NCBI GenBank assembly: GCA_029779845.1
Contig: JAKOZT010000134.1
Span: 40,448 to 104,447, forward strand
Direction of reading: 5' to 3'
Length of the DNA stretch: 64,000 nucleotides
Source: Pseudomonadota bacterium
GTDB lineage: Bacteria; Pseudomonadota; Gammaproteobacteria; Burkholderiales; Burkholderiaceae_C
Positions 10,243 through 19,891 of the stretch are shown piece after piece. The stretch's first letter is position 1; the number at the start of each line of letters is the position of its first letter. The translations under genes were made by a program, and so were the position numbers. Under the pieces are notes generated by a model. It was not told the origin of the DNA and ran no database searches. It saw nothing but the letters and a program-made list of their open reading frames with translations.

Positions 10243-11478
10243 TCAGGCCGGCTGCAGCGCCTCGGCGCGCGTCAGCAGCCGCTCCATCAGCTCGCGCACG
10301 CTCTTGATCTGCTCGCCGAAGGGCAGCGCGCCGGCGCCGCGGAAGAACAGGCCCTTCTTCAGGTCGCCACGCAGCGCGGCGGCGAGCTGGTTGTCGATGC
10401 AGAACTGGCCCCAGCCCTTCAGCCCGTCGCGCAGCCCGCACTGCGCCAGGCAGTCGAAGGCCTTGGTGCAGCGCGTCTTGACGTGCGTGACGGCCTGCAG
10501 CTTGTGCTCGATCTTCAGGTAGGCGCGCAGCCAGGGCGTGCCCACCGCGCGCGCGGGCAGGCCGGCGACGCTGGTGAACTCGACCATGTCCTCCTCCTTC
10601 GCGCCGGCCAGCACCTGCTTGAAGGCGTTGCTGGCGTCGCTCTCGGTGGTGACGGCGAAGGCCGAACCGAGCTGCACCGCGGCCGCGCCGAGCGACTGCA
10701 GCCGCGCGATGTCCTCGAAGCTGCGGATGCCGCCGGCGGCGATCAGCGGAATGTCGCGCTCGATGCCGGCGCTGCGGAGGAACTCGCGCGACGCCGGGAT
10801 CACGTTCTCGAAATCGAAGCGCGAGTCGTTGACGTCGGCGATCTTCGCCGCGCCGAGGTGGCCGCCGGCCAGGCGCGGATGCTCGATGACGATGGCGTCG
10901 GGCAGGCGCTTCTTGCGCTCCCACTTCTTGACGATCAGCTGCACGCCGCGCGCGTCCGACAGGATGGGCACCAGCAGCGCATCGGGGTGCTCGGCGGCGA
11001 GCTCGGGCAGGTCCAGCGGCAGGCCGGCGCCGACCACGACGGCGTCGATGCCTGCCTCCAGCGCGCGCTTCACCGACGCGGCGTACTCGGCCACCGCGCG
11101 CATCACGTTGATCGCCACCAGCCCGCGGCCCTGCGACAGCCGGCGCGCGGCGACGATCTCGCGCTCGATCGCTTCGAGGTTGGCGGCGTCGATCCGCGCC
11201 TTGGTGTCGGCGTCCATGCCGGGGCGCGAGGCCAGGCCTTGCGTGCGCTCCATCAGGTCGGGGTGATGGCGGCGCAGGTCCACCGACGAGATCGTGCCCA
11301 CGCCGCCGAGCGCGGCCACGCTGCCGGCCAGCTTGTGCGCCGACACGCCCACGCCCATGCCGCCCTGCACCACCGGCAGCAGCGCGCGGCCGCGCAGGCG
11401 CAGCGCGGCCAGGCCGCTGCGCTCGAAATGCGACCGCATGCGCGGGTCGATGGCGTCGGCGTCGGTCTTCAAGAGCAT
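10243..11478 (-). CDS. Nitronate monooxygenase (2-nitropropane dioxygenase-like)
   Basis: TIM-barrel NMO pattern (LLPVVQGGMGVGVSAHKLAGSVAALGGVGTISS; GIDAVVVGAGLPLDLP; IPLIAAGGIRSFEDIARLQSLGAAAVQLGSAF). Confidence 0.88.
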   Translation of the reverse strand: MLLKTDADAIDPRMRSHFERSGLAALRLRGRALLPVVQGGMGVGVSAHKLAGSVAALGGVGTISSVDLRRHHPDLMERTQGLASRPGMDADTKARIDAANLEAIEREIVAARRLSQGRGLVAINVMRAVAEYAASVKRALEAGIDAVVVGAGLPLDLPELAAEHPDALLVPILSDARGVQLIVKKWERKKRLPDAIVIEHPRLAGGHLGAAKIADVNDSRFDFENVIPASREFLRSAGIERDIPLIAAGGIRSFEDIARLQSLGAAAVQLGSAFAVTTESDASNAFKQVLAGAKEEDMVEFTSVAGLPARAVGTPWLRAYLKIEHKLQAVTHVKTRCTKAFDCLAQCGLRDGLKGWGQFCIDNQLAAALRGDLKKGLFFRGAGALPFGEQIKSVRELMERLLTRAEALQPA

Positions 11479-11530
11479 GGGCACGAATCCTCCGAGGCTG
11501 CGACTGTCGGGGTGAAGAGGGCAACTCAGG

Positions 11531-11544
11531 TTGACAGTCATCAA
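11531..11544. promoter_or_regulatory. FNR/DNR-type box TTGACAGTCATCAA
   Basis: 9/10 match to TTGAT-N4-ATCAA; centre 59.5 bp upstream of the NMO start. Confidence 0.7.
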
Positions 11545-11568
11545 GCACGGCTCACGCACAATGGCGCG

Positions 11569-12081
11569 ATGAACGTCTTCGGCATCGCCGGCCACTCCGG
11601 CATGGGCAAGACCACGCTGCTGGAGCGGCTCGTGCCGCTGCTGACCGCGCGCGGCCTGGTGATCTCGCTCGTCAAGCACAGCCACAAGGCGATCGAGGTC
11701 GACCGCCCCGGCAAGGACTCGTACCGCCTGCGCGAAGCGGGCTGCCAGGAGGTGCTGCTGCTCGGCGAGAGCCGCTGGGCGCTGATGCACGAACTGCGCG
11801 GCGCGCAGGAGCCGCCGCTGCCCTACCTGCTCGGCCGCCTTCAGCACTGCGACCTGGTGCTGATCGAGGGCTTCAAGTCGGGCGATTTCCCGAAGCTCGA
11901 AATCTGGCGCCCGTCGCTGGGCCGCGAGATGCTGTGGCCGAACTGGCCGGGCATCGTCGGCATCGCCTCCGATGCGCCGCGGCCCGAGGGCGCGGCCGCC
12001 GGCCTGCCGTGGCTGGACCTGCACGACGCCGGCGCGCTGGCCGACTTCGTGCTGGCCCACGCGCAGGTGCGCTCAGGCTGA
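11569..12081 (+). CDS. mobB: Molybdopterin-guanine dinucleotide biosynthesis protein MobB
   Basis: MNVFGIAGHSGMGKTTLLERLVPLLTARGLVISLVKHSHKAIEVDRPGKDSYRLREAG; P-loop and LIEGFK motif. Confidence 0.92.
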   Translation: MNVFGIAGHSGMGKTTLLERLVPLLTARGLVISLVKHSHKAIEVDRPGKDSYRLREAGCQEVLLLGESRWALMHELRGAQEPPLPYLLGRLQHCDLVLIEGFKSGDFPKLEIWRPSLGREMLWPNWPGIVGIASDAPRPEGAAAGLPWLDLHDAGALADFVLAHAQVRSG

Positions 12082-12083
12082 GA

Positions 12084-12719
12084 TCACTTCGACGCCGCCT
12101 CCGACGCCGCCGGCAGCGTCGCCGCGCCTTCCTTCTCGGCCCCGATGAACTGCTCGATCGGCGGCAGCGTGTGGGCGATGCCCTTGTGGCAGTCGATGCA
12201 GGTCTTGCCCTCGTTGAAGGCCTGCTGGTGCGTGTTGGCCGCGCGCCGGTTCTGCTCGGCGTAGTCCATCGAGTTGAAGTTGTGGCAGTTGCGGCATTCC
12301 TGGCTGTTGTTCTTCTTCATGCGGTCCCACTCGTGCTGGGCCAGCACCGCGCGCTTGGCGTTGAACTTCTCGGGCGTGTCGATCGTGCCCAGCACCTTGT
12401 GCAGCACCTCGTTGCTCGCCTGGACCTTGCGGATGATCTTCGGCACCCACTCCCTGGGCACGTGGCAGTCGGGGCAGGTGGCGCGCACGCCGGTGCGGTT
12501 CTGGTAGTGCACCGTGTTGCGGTACTCGACGTAGACGTTCTCCTTCATCTCGTGGCACGAGATGCAGAACTCCTCGCGGTTGGTCCATTCCAGCACGGTG
12601 TTGAAACCGCCCCAGAACAGGATGCCGAACACGAAGGCGATGCCCACCGCGCCGGTGGCCAGCCCCCACACCCACCCGCCCAGGCGGCGGACGCGCCCCT
12701 TGTTGTTGTTCTCGGCCAT
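12084..12719 (-). CDS. napC: NapC/NirT tetraheme cytochrome c
   Basis: Four CxxCH motifs (CISCH, CPDCH, CRNCH, CIDCH), N-terminal TM, NapC-like sequence. Confidence 0.95.
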   Translation of the reverse strand: MAENNNKGRVRRLGGWVWGLATGAVGIAFVFGILFWGGFNTVLEWTNREEFCISCHEMKENVYVEYRNTVHYQNRTGVRATCPDCHVPREWVPKIIRKVQASNEVLHKVLGTIDTPEKFNAKRAVLAQHEWDRMKKNNSQECRNCHNFNSMDYAEQNRRAANTHQQAFNEGKTCIDCHKGIAHTLPPIEQFIGAEKEGAATLPAASEAASK

Positions 12720-12729
12720 GCGATTCACC

Positions 12730-13185
12730 TCACTGCAGCCCGCGGGCGCGCTTGAAGCTGTTGTCCACCAGCGGCTTGGCGTCGGTCTGCGGCACGTGGC
12801 ACTGGGTGCAGAAGTAGCGCCGCGGGCTGATGTTGTCCAGCTCCTGCCCTTCGCGCGTGCGGAAGTGCGTGACGCTCACCTTGGTCGCGCCGCTCGCCTT
12901 GGCCTTCTGCCAGGCGTGGCAGTCCATGCACTTGTTGTAGTTCTTGGTGATCTGGTAGCCGGCGGTGTTGTGCGGGATCAGCGGCGGCTGCTGCACGAAG
13001 TCGCGGTCAGCCACCGGGTGGTCGCGCTCCTGGTGCGAGGCGGTCGGCGCGTTGTCCTGCGTCACCGGCGTGCCGTCGCGCAGGCTGCGCAGCTTCACCG
13101 GCTCGTCGGCGGCGGGGGCGAGCTGGGTGCCGAGCGCGAAGATGCCGGCGGCCAGTGCGTACTTGAGGAGATCGCGGACTCTCAT
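12730..13185 (-). CDS. napB: Periplasmic nitrate reductase small subunit, diheme cytochrome c
   Basis: Two CxxCH motifs (CMDCH, CTQCH), [24 protein letters not shown]. Confidence 0.95.
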   Translation of the reverse strand: MRVRDLLKYALAAGIFALGTQLAPAADEPVKLRSLRDGTPVTQDNAPTASHQERDHPVADRDFVQQPPLIPHNTAGYQITKNYNKCMDCHAWQKAKASGATKVSVTHFRTREGQELDNISPRRYFCTQCHVPQTDAKPLVDNSFKRARGLQ

Positions 13186-13187
13186 GG

Positions 13188-14090
13188 TCAGTCCCTTCGG
13201 GTGTCGAATCGGTGGGTAAAGCGGAAGACGTCGGGGCCGCACACGTCGATGCAGCGGCCGCAGTTGGTGCATTCGCGCTCGGTGATCACGGGCGCTGCGC
13301 CGTCCTTGCCCTTCAGCGGGATCACGATGACCTGCGGCTCGGGGCACACGGCGTAGCAGTCGGCGCAGTCGTTGCAGCGGCTCGAATGCGCGGCGCTGAC
13401 GCGCAGCAGGCTCTTGCTGCCGATCAGCGAATAGGCGGCGCCGGCCGGGCACAGGTGGCCGCACCAGCCGCGCGGCGCGATCAGCAGGTCGAACAGGAAC
13501 ACCGCCGCCGCCGCGCCCCAGGCGAGCGTGCCGCCGAAGATCAGCGCGCGCTGCGTCATCGAGACCGGGTTGACGCTCTCCCACACCGTCTGGCCGGCGA
13601 TCGCGCTGGCCGCCAGCACGGCGGCCAGCAGCCAGTAGCGCAGCGTGCCGCGCGGCGCGCGGCCGGTGGTGATGCGCAGGCGGCGGCGCAGCCACGAAGC
13701 CGAATCGGTGACCACGTTGACCGGGCACACCCAGCTGCAGAACACCCGGCCGCCGACGAGCGCGTAGAAGACGATCACGATCGCCACGCCGGTCAGCGCC
13801 GCGGCTTCGGGCCAGTGGCGCGCGGCCAGCGACTGCGCCAGCACGAAGGGGTCGGTGAGCGGCAGCACGCCGAGCGTCAGGCTGGCGGCGAGGTTGCCCT
13901 TGACGATCCAGATGCCGGCCAGCGGCCCGAGCAGGAACAGCGCGAGGACGGACAGCTGCGACAGGCGGCGCAGCACCAGGAAGCGGTGCGCGAGCCACCA
14001 GCCCTTGTCGCGCACGGCCTCGCGGCCGGGCGTCTTGACGGCGCTGGCGCGGTGCAGGCCGAAGCTGCGGCTGCTCACGGACGCGCTCAC
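13188..14090 (-). CDS. napH: Quinol dehydrogenase ferredoxin subunit NapH
   Basis: Multi-TM protein with two 4Fe-4S clusters ([30 protein letters not shown]) and [12 protein letters not shown] start. Confidence 0.93.
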   Translation of the reverse strand: MSASVSSRSFGLHRASAVKTPGREAVRDKGWWLAHRFLVLRRLSQLSVLALFLLGPLAGIWIVKGNLAASLTLGVLPLTDPFVLAQSLAARHWPEAAALTGVAIVIVFYALVGGRVFCSWVCPVNVVTDSASWLRRRLRITTGRAPRGTLRYWLLAAVLAASAIAGQTVWESVNPVSMTQRALIFGGTLAWGAAAAVFLFDLLIAPRGWCGHLCPAGAAYSLIGSKSLLRVSAAHSSRCNDCADCYAVCPEPQVIVIPLKGKDGAAPVITERECTNCGRCIDVCGPDVFRFTHRFDTRRD

Positions 14091-14902
14091 TTCGCCGCTC
14101 CCGAGGCCGGCTGCGACGGCGCCTGGCGATACGGATCGCGCCCCGAACGCAGCGGCACGATGTCGCCCGGCACGGCCTGCTCGGGCAGGTTCTGCACCGG
14201 CTGCTCGAAGGTCGGCCGCCCGGCCTGGTTGCCGGCCTCCCAGCCCTTGCGGTAGTGGTGGCCCAGCTCGCCGCGCGCGATCTGGATCGGCAGCACCTTG
14301 ATCGCCGCCTGCTCGAGCACGCAGCTCTTCTCGCACTTGCCGCAGCCGGTGCAGGCGTCGGCGTGCACTGTGGGCAGCAGCATCGCGTGGCGGTCGCTGC
14401 GCGGGTTGCTGATCTTCTCCAGCGTGATCGCCTTGTCGATCACCGGGCAGACGCGGTAGCACACGTCGCAGCGCAGCCCGAGGAAGTTCAAACAGTTCTC
14501 CTCGTCGATCAGCACCGCCACGCCCATCTTCGCCTGGCCGATGTCGGTCAGCGCGTGGTCGAGCGCGCCGGTCGGGCAGGCCTTGACGCAGGGGATGTCC
14601 TCGCACATCTCGCAGGGGATGTCGCGCGCCTCGAAGTAGGGCGTGCCGATCGCCACGTCGCGCGCGAGGCCGTCGCCCCAGCGCGAGAGCTTGAGGTTCT
14701 GCGGCGGGCAGTCGCGCACGCACAGGCCGCAGCGGATGCAGGCGCCGAGGAAGCGGTCTTCGGCGATCGCGCCGGGCGGCCGCAGCGCCTGCGCCGGCCG
14801 CGCCTGCGCGCCGCGGCCGACCAGCGCCGCACCGCCGGCGATCATCGCGGCGGTGGTGGCGCTGGCGCCGGCTTGCAGCAGGCTGCGGCGGGAGAGGTCC
14901 AT
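14087..14902 (-). CDS. napG: Ferredoxin-type protein NapG
   Basis: Tat-like N-terminus [12 protein letters not shown] and four Cys clusters ([47 protein letters not shown]). Confidence 0.94.
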   Translation of the reverse strand: MDLSRRSLLQAGASATTAAMIAGGAALVGRGAQARPAQALRPPGAIAEDRFLGACIRCGLCVRDCPPQNLKLSRWGDGLARDVAIGTPYFEARDIPCEMCEDIPCVKACPTGALDHALTDIGQAKMGVAVLIDEENCLNFLGLRCDVCYRVCPVIDKAITLEKISNPRSDRHAMLLPTVHADACTGCGKCEKSCVLEQAAIKVLPIQIARGELGHHYRKGWEAGNQAGRPTFEQPVQNLPEQAVPGDIVPLRSGRDPYRQAPSQPASGAAK

Positions 14903-14918
14903 CGTGCCCGGCTCCCGA

Positions 14919-17468
14919 TCAGGCGCGCGTGACCTTCACGGCGCACTTCTTGAAGTCGGTCTCCTTCGAGATCGGGCAGGTCGCGTCCAGCGTCAGCTTG
15001 TTGACCAGCCGGCCCTCGTCGAAGAACGGGATGAACACCAGCCCGCGCGGCACCTTGTTGCGGCCCTTGGTCTCGACGTTGGCGGTGATCTCGCCGCGCC
15101 GCGAGGCCAGCTTGACCTGCATGCCACGCTGGATGCCGCGCGCCTTGGCGTCGTCGGGGTGCATGAACACCACCGCCTCGGGCACCGCGCGGTGCAGCTC
15201 GCCGACGCGGCGCGTCATCGAGCCGGTGTGCCAGTGCTCCAGCACGCGGCCGGTGCACAGCCACAGGTCGTAGTCCTTGTCGGGGCTCTCGGCGGCGGGC
15301 TGGTAGGGCAGCGCGAAGATCACCGCCTTGCCGTCCTTGTGGCCGTAGAACTGCACGCCCGCGCCCTTCTTCACGTACGGGTCGTAGCCCTCGCGGAAGC
15401 GCCACAGCGTCTCCTTGCCGTCGACCACCGGCCAGCGCAGGCCGCGCACCTCGTGGTAGGCGTCGAAGGGCGCGAGGTCGTGGCCGTGGCCGCGGCCGAA
15501 CTCGGCGTACTCCTCGAACAGGCCCTTGTGCAGGTAGAAGCCCAGCTCCTTGCTCTCGGCGTTGCTGTAGTCCTTGATGTACTTGGCGTTGACGCGGGTG
15601 AGGTCGGCCAGCGGGTACTTGTTGACCTTGCCGTTCCTGTAGAGCACGTCGAAGAGGGTCTTGCCCTTGTACTCGGGCTTCCTGGCGAGCAGCTCGGCCG
15701 GCCACACCTCCTCGACCTTGAAGCGCTTGCTGAACTCGACGTACTGCCACAGGTCGCTCTTCGCCTGGCCGGGCGCATTGACCTGCTGGCGCCAGAACTG
15801 CGTGCGGCGCTCGGCGTTGCCGAAGGCGCCTTCCTTCTCGACCCACATCGCCGAGGGCAGGATCAGGTCGGCGGCCATCGCGCTGACGGTCGGGTAGGCG
15901 TCGCTGACCACCACGAAGGTGGCCGGGTTGCGCCAGCCGGGCAGGATCTCGCCGTTGATGTTCGGCCCGGCCTGCATGTTGTTGGTCGTGCTGGTCCAGT
16001 AGCACTTGAGCTTGCCGTCCTTCAGCGCGCGGCTCTGCGCCACGGCGTGCAGGCCGATCTTGTCGGGCAGCGTGCCTTCGGGCAGCAGCCAGATCTCCTC
16101 GGTGTGCTTGCGGTGCTCGGGGTTGGTGACCACCATGTCGGCGGGCAGGCGGTGCGCGAAGGTGCCCACCTCGCGCGCGGTGCCGCAGGCGCTGGGCTGG
16201 CCGGTCAGCGAGAACGGGCTGTTGCCCGGCTGGCTGATCTTGCCGGTCAGCAGGTGGATGTTGTAGACCATGTTGTTGGCCCAGGTGCCGCGCGTGTGCT
16301 GGTTGAAGCCCATCGTCCACAGCGACATCACCTTGACCTTCGGGTCGGCGTAGAGCTTGGCCAGGTCCTCGAGCTGCTTGACCGGCACGCCGGAGAGCTT
16401 GCTGACCTTCTCGGCGGTGTACTCGCTGACGAACTTGGCGAACTCGTCGAAGCTGCTCGGCGTCGCGTCGTTCGGGTTGCCCTTGGGCTTGCCGTCGGCG
16501 CCCGGGTAGCCGTTGCTCTTGGCGTCCTTCTCCAGCGCGTGCGCCGGGCGCAGGCCGTAGCCGATGTCGTCGGCGCCCTTCTTGAAGTTGACATGCTTCT
16601 TGACGAAGTCCATGTCCACCTTCTTGTTGCTGATCAGGTAGTGCGCGATGTAGTTGAGGATCGCCAGATCCGTCTGCGGCGCGAAGATGATCGGCTGGTC
16701 GGCCAGGTCGAAGCTGCGGTGCTCGAAGGTCGACAGCACCGCCACCCTGACGTTCGGGTTCGACAGCCGCCGGTCGGTGATGCGGCTCCACAGCACCGGG
16801 TGCATCTCGGCCATGTTCGAGCCCCACAGCACGAAGGCGTCGGCCTGCTCGATGTCGTCGTAGCAGCCCATCGGCTCGTCGATGCCGAAGGTGCGCATGA
16901 AGCCGGCCACCGCGCTGGCCATGCAGTGGCGCGCGTTCGGGTCGAGGTTGTTGGAGCGGAAGCCCGCCTTCCACAGCTTGGCCGCCGCGTAGCCCTCGAA
17001 GATCGTCCACTGCCCGGAGCCGAACATGCCCACGCCCGCCGGGCCGTCGCTCTTGAGCGCTTCCTTCCACTTCGCGGCCATCAGGTCGAAGGCCTCGTCC
17101 CAGCTCACCGCGACGAACTCGCCGTTCTTGTCGTACTTGCCGTCCTTCTTGCGCATCAGCGGCGTGGTCAGGCGATCCTTGCCGTACATGATCTTGGACA
17201 GGAAGTAGCCCTTGATGCAGTTCAGCCCGCGGTTGACCGGCGCGTCGGGATCGCCCTGCGTGGCGACGACGCGGCCGTCCTGCACGCCCACCATCACCGC
17301 GCAGCCGGTGCCGCAGAAGCGGCACGGCGCCTTGTCCCAGCGCACCGCGGCGTCGTTCGGCGCCGGCGCCGCGGCGGGCGCGCCGAGCGCGGTGATCGGG
17401 ATGCCGGCCGCGGCGGCGCTGGCGGTCAGGGCCTGGGTCTTGAGGAAGTCACGGCGGGTCGGTTGCAT
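14919..17468 (-). CDS. napA: Periplasmic nitrate reductase catalytic subunit (Mo-bisMGD)
   Basis: Tat signal [27 protein letters not shown] 4Fe-4S motif; full 849-aa NapA-like sequence. Confidence 0.97.
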   Translation of the reverse strand: MQPTRRDFLKTQALTASAAAAGIPITALGAPAAAPAPNDAAVRWDKAPCRFCGTGCAVMVGVQDGRVVATQGDPDAPVNRGLNCIKGYFLSKIMYGKDRLTTPLMRKKDGKYDKNGEFVAVSWDEAFDLMAAKWKEALKSDGPAGVGMFGSGQWTIFEGYAAAKLWKAGFRSNNLDPNARHCMASAVAGFMRTFGIDEPMGCYDDIEQADAFVLWGSNMAEMHPVLWSRITDRRLSNPNVRVAVLSTFEHRSFDLADQPIIFAPQTDLAILNYIAHYLISNKKVDMDFVKKHVNFKKGADDIGYGLRPAHALEKDAKSNGYPGADGKPKGNPNDATPSSFDEFAKFVSEYTAEKVSKLSGVPVKQLEDLAKLYADPKVKVMSLWTMGFNQHTRGTWANNMVYNIHLLTGKISQPGNSPFSLTGQPSACGTAREVGTFAHRLPADMVVTNPEHRKHTEEIWLLPEGTLPDKIGLHAVAQSRALKDGKLKCYWTSTTNNMQAGPNINGEILPGWRNPATFVVVSDAYPTVSAMAADLILPSAMWVEKEGAFGNAERRTQFWRQQVNAPGQAKSDLWQYVEFSKRFKVEEVWPAELLARKPEYKGKTLFDVLYRNGKVNKYPLADLTRVNAKYIKDYSNAESKELGFYLHKGLFEEYAEFGRGHGHDLAPFDAYHEVRGLRWPVVDGKETLWRFREGYDPYVKKGAGVQFYGHKDGKAVIFALPYQPAAESPDKDYDLWLCTGRVLEHWHTGSMTRRVGELHRAVPEAVVFMHPDDAKARGIQRGMQVKLASRRGEITANVETKGRNKVPRGLVFIPFFDEGRLVNKLTLDATCPISKETDFKKCAVKVTRA

Positions 17469-17562
17469 CTGGCGTTCTCCATGCGGCGCAGGCAGCGCCG
17501 GTTCGGTTCTCTTTGTCTGTCGAGATCCTGTTCCGGGATCAGGGTCTTGTCCTTGAAGCGGT

Positions 17563-17901
17563 TCAAGATCCGCCGGACTTGGTGTTGCTTGCCCACTCCT
17601 TCAGGCTGCCGCGCCAGGCGCGGTAGTCCTCCACCGCGCCGGAGCCGGCGGGCGGCGCATCGGGGCCGGAGTATTCGTAGACCAGCGAGGTGCCCAGCAC
17701 CTCGGGCCACAGCGCGATCGCGGCGAGCGTCGCAGCAGCGCTGTGCACGACGCCCTCGACCTCGGCGTCTTCGAGCACCATCACCAGCCGGCCGTCGCCG
17801 GGGTTGAGCGCGACGTCCACGCCCGGCAGCGCGGCGGCGCGCGGCAGCACCGCATCGAGATGCTGCGGGCGGACCCGCACGACTGCGCCGAGAATGCTCA
17901 C
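17563..17901 (-). CDS. napD: Nap maturation chaperone NapD
   Basis: [50 protein letters not shown] start upstream of napA. Confidence 0.88.
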   Translation of the reverse strand: MSILGAVVRVRPQHLDAVLPRAAALPGVDVALNPGDGRLVMVLEDAEVEGVVHSAAATLAAIALWPEVLGTSLVYEYSGPDAPPAGSGAVEDYRAWRGSLKEWASNTKSGGS

Positions 17902-17958
17902 CCACGACTCCTGTTTGGAAACGAGGCCGCACTGTGCGTGCGCCACAGCGGGTCGCGA

Positions 17959-17972
17959 TTGAGCACCATCAA
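17959..17972. promoter_or_regulatory. FNR/DNR-type box TTGAGCACCATCAA in the napF/napD divergent promoter region
   Basis: 9/10 match to TTGAT-N4-ATCAA; centre 64.5 bp upstream of the napD GTG. Confidence 0.7.
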
Positions 17973-18002
17973 ACGACATACCCCGAGGAGTTCCCGCCCA
18001 AG

Positions 18003-18497
18003 ATGGATCCGCGCCGAAGGTCGTTTCTTCGCGGCAAGCTCGCGGACGTCGGCGCGCGGGAAGTCCCCCCGCCGCCGCGCCCGCCCTGGTCGCTGCACCC
18101 CGACGCGCAGTTCACGTCGCGCTGCACGCGCTGCGGCGACTGCGTACGCGGCTGCCCGCGCGGCGTGCTGCACGCCCGCGGCGGCGGCTATCCGCAGATC
18201 CGCTTCGACGCGGCAGGCTGCAGCCTGTGCGGCGAGTGCGCGAGTGCCTGCCAAAGCGGCGCGATCGACCGCGCGACGATGGCGCAGGCCTTCGAGTGGC
18301 GCGTCGACATCGGCGCGGCCTGCCTGAACCGGCGCGGCGTCGAGTGCCGCGTCTGCGGCGATGCCTGCGAGGCGCGCGCGCTGCGCTTCGTGCCCGCGCG
18401 CGGCGGCATCGCGCAATTGCGCGTCGACACCGAGGCCTGCACCGGCTGCGGCGAGTGTGTCAGCGTCTGCCCGGTGGCGGTGATCAGCCTGCGCTGA
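18003..18497 (+). CDS. napF: Ferredoxin-type protein NapF, divergent from napDAGHBC
   Basis: MDPRRRSFLRGKLAD; clusters CTRCGDCVRGCPRG, CSLCGECASACQSG, CRVCGDACEARA, CTGCGECVSVCPV. Confidence 0.92.
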   Translation: MDPRRRSFLRGKLADVGAREVPPPPRPPWSLHPDAQFTSRCTRCGDCVRGCPRGVLHARGGGYPQIRFDAAGCSLCGECASACQSGAIDRATMAQAFEWRVDIGAACLNRRGVECRVCGDACEARALRFVPARGGIAQLRVDTEACTGCGECVSVCPVAVISLR

Positions 18498-19806
18498 GCG
18501 TGTCGACCGCCGGCGGCCACCAGCGCATCACCACGCGCAGGCCCGGCGCGGCGTTGGCGATGCGCAGCTCGCCGCCATGCGCCTGCGCGACCAGCCGGCA
18601 CAGGTAGAGCCCGAGGCCGACGCCGCCGGCGCCGCGCGTGCGCGCGCTGTCGGCGCGGAAGAACGGCTCGGCCAGCTGCGGCAGCTGTTCGTCGGCGACG
18701 CCGGGGCCGTGGTCGCGCACGCCGAGTTCGAGCCCGCCGTCGGCGCCGCGCGCGAGGAACACCTCCGGCGGCTCGGCCGACGCGGGGCTGTGGCGCAGCG
18801 CGTTGGCGATCAGGTTGCGCAGCAGCAGGCGCAGCCGGGCCGGATCGGCGTGCACGCGGCCGGCCTCGTCGTCCAGATCGAGCCGCAGCGCGCGCGCCGC
18901 GAAGCCGTTGCTTGCGGCCACCTCGCGCACCAGCGCCGCCACGTCGACACGCTCGGTCTGCAAGGCGGCGTGGCCGGCGGCGAGGCGCTCGCTTTCGAGC
19001 AGGTCGGTGATCAGGTCGCGCATCTCGCCGAGGTCGCGCAGCAGCGCGTCGCGGTGCTCGCCCTCGCCCACCAGCTCGGCGTTCAGGCGCGCGCGCGTCA
19101 GCGGGCTGCGCAGCTCGTGGCTGATCGCCAGCAGCAGCGCGCGCTTGGCGTCGAGCATGCCGCGCAGGCTGGCGGCCATGCGGTTGATGCGTTCGGCCAG
19201 GTCGCCCAGCTCGTCATCGTGCCGGCTCGCGATGGGCTGCGCGAACTCGCCGCGGCCGAAGCGCGCCACGCCGGCGCCGATCGCCTCCAGCGGCTTCAAC
19301 AGATGGCGCACGTAGGCATAGGCCAGCGCGGTGAGCAGCAGCAGCGCGGCGAGCGTGAACCAGCCGAACAGGCGCGGCTGCGCCTGCGGCGGCGGGGCGG
19401 CCAGGCCGAAGGCGATGCGGTGGCCGTCGGCGCTGTGGCGCACCAGGCTCCATTGCGAGGGGCCGAAGCGGTGTTCGTGCGCTGAAGCCTCCTCGTCGTG
19501 CGGATGCGAGTCGTAGTGCAGCAACGGGCCGTCGATGCGAATCGTCACCGGCAGCCGCGCGGCGATCGCAGCGGCGCGGACGGCGTCGGGCGGCGCGCCG
19601 ATCTCGGCCACCAGCCGGTCGGCGTAGTCGGCCACGATGGGCTGCACCCAGCCCTGCCAGCCGGCGCGCAGCGCGCGCTGCGTGCCGAACATGAACACGC
19701 CCGAGGTCGCCAGCGCGAGCAGCAGGAACAGCGTGACCAGGCGCCACTTCAGCGAATGGCGCCAGCGCCGCCGCGCTTCCTTCCAACGGCCGTGGCGGCG
19801 CTTCAT
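18484..19806 (-). CDS. Sensor histidine kinase (HAMP-HisKA-HATPase, CpxA/RstB-like)
   Basis: LLAISHELRSPLTRARLNAEL H-box, HATPase motifs NLIANALRHSP, VRDHGPGV, GGVGLGLYLCR. Confidence 0.93.
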   Translation of the reverse strand: MKRRHGRWKEARRRWRHSLKWRLVTLFLLLALATSGVFMFGTQRALRAGWQGWVQPIVADYADRLVAEIGAPPDAVRAAAIAARLPVTIRIDGPLLHYDSHPHDEEASAHEHRFGPSQWSLVRHSADGHRIAFGLAAPPPQAQPRLFGWFTLAALLLLTALAYAYVRHLLKPLEAIGAGVARFGRGEFAQPIASRHDDELGDLAERINRMAASLRGMLDAKRALLLAISHELRSPLTRARLNAELVGEGEHRDALLRDLGEMRDLITDLLESERLAAGHAALQTERVDVAALVREVAASNGFAARALRLDLDDEAGRVHADPARLRLLLRNLIANALRHSPASAEPPEVFLARGADGGLELGVRDHGPGVADEQLPQLAEPFFRADSARTRGAGGVGLGLYLCRLVAQAHGGELRIANAAPGLRVVMRWWPPAVDTLSAG

Positions 19807-19810
19807 GAGG

Positions 19811-19891
19811 CGGGCCGAGCGCCGGGCCGCTCCCAAGCCGGCCCGCATCCCCGCGGGGGATCGGCCGACGTACCCGGCGGCCGAGGGGCAG
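19811..19891 (-). repeat. 81-bp structured dispersed repeat, copy A (between response regulator stop and histidine kinase start)
   Basis: Reverse complement matches 25616-25696 at 79/81 positions. Confidence 0.92.

Noticed and set aside
6908-10522. 1204-aa plus-strand ORF
   Set aside because: Shadow of MCP and nnrS; low-complexity R/A/Q/H-rich translation.
14643-17807. 1054-aa plus-strand ORF opposite napA
   Set aside because: Shadow frame; napA on the other strand is unambiguous.
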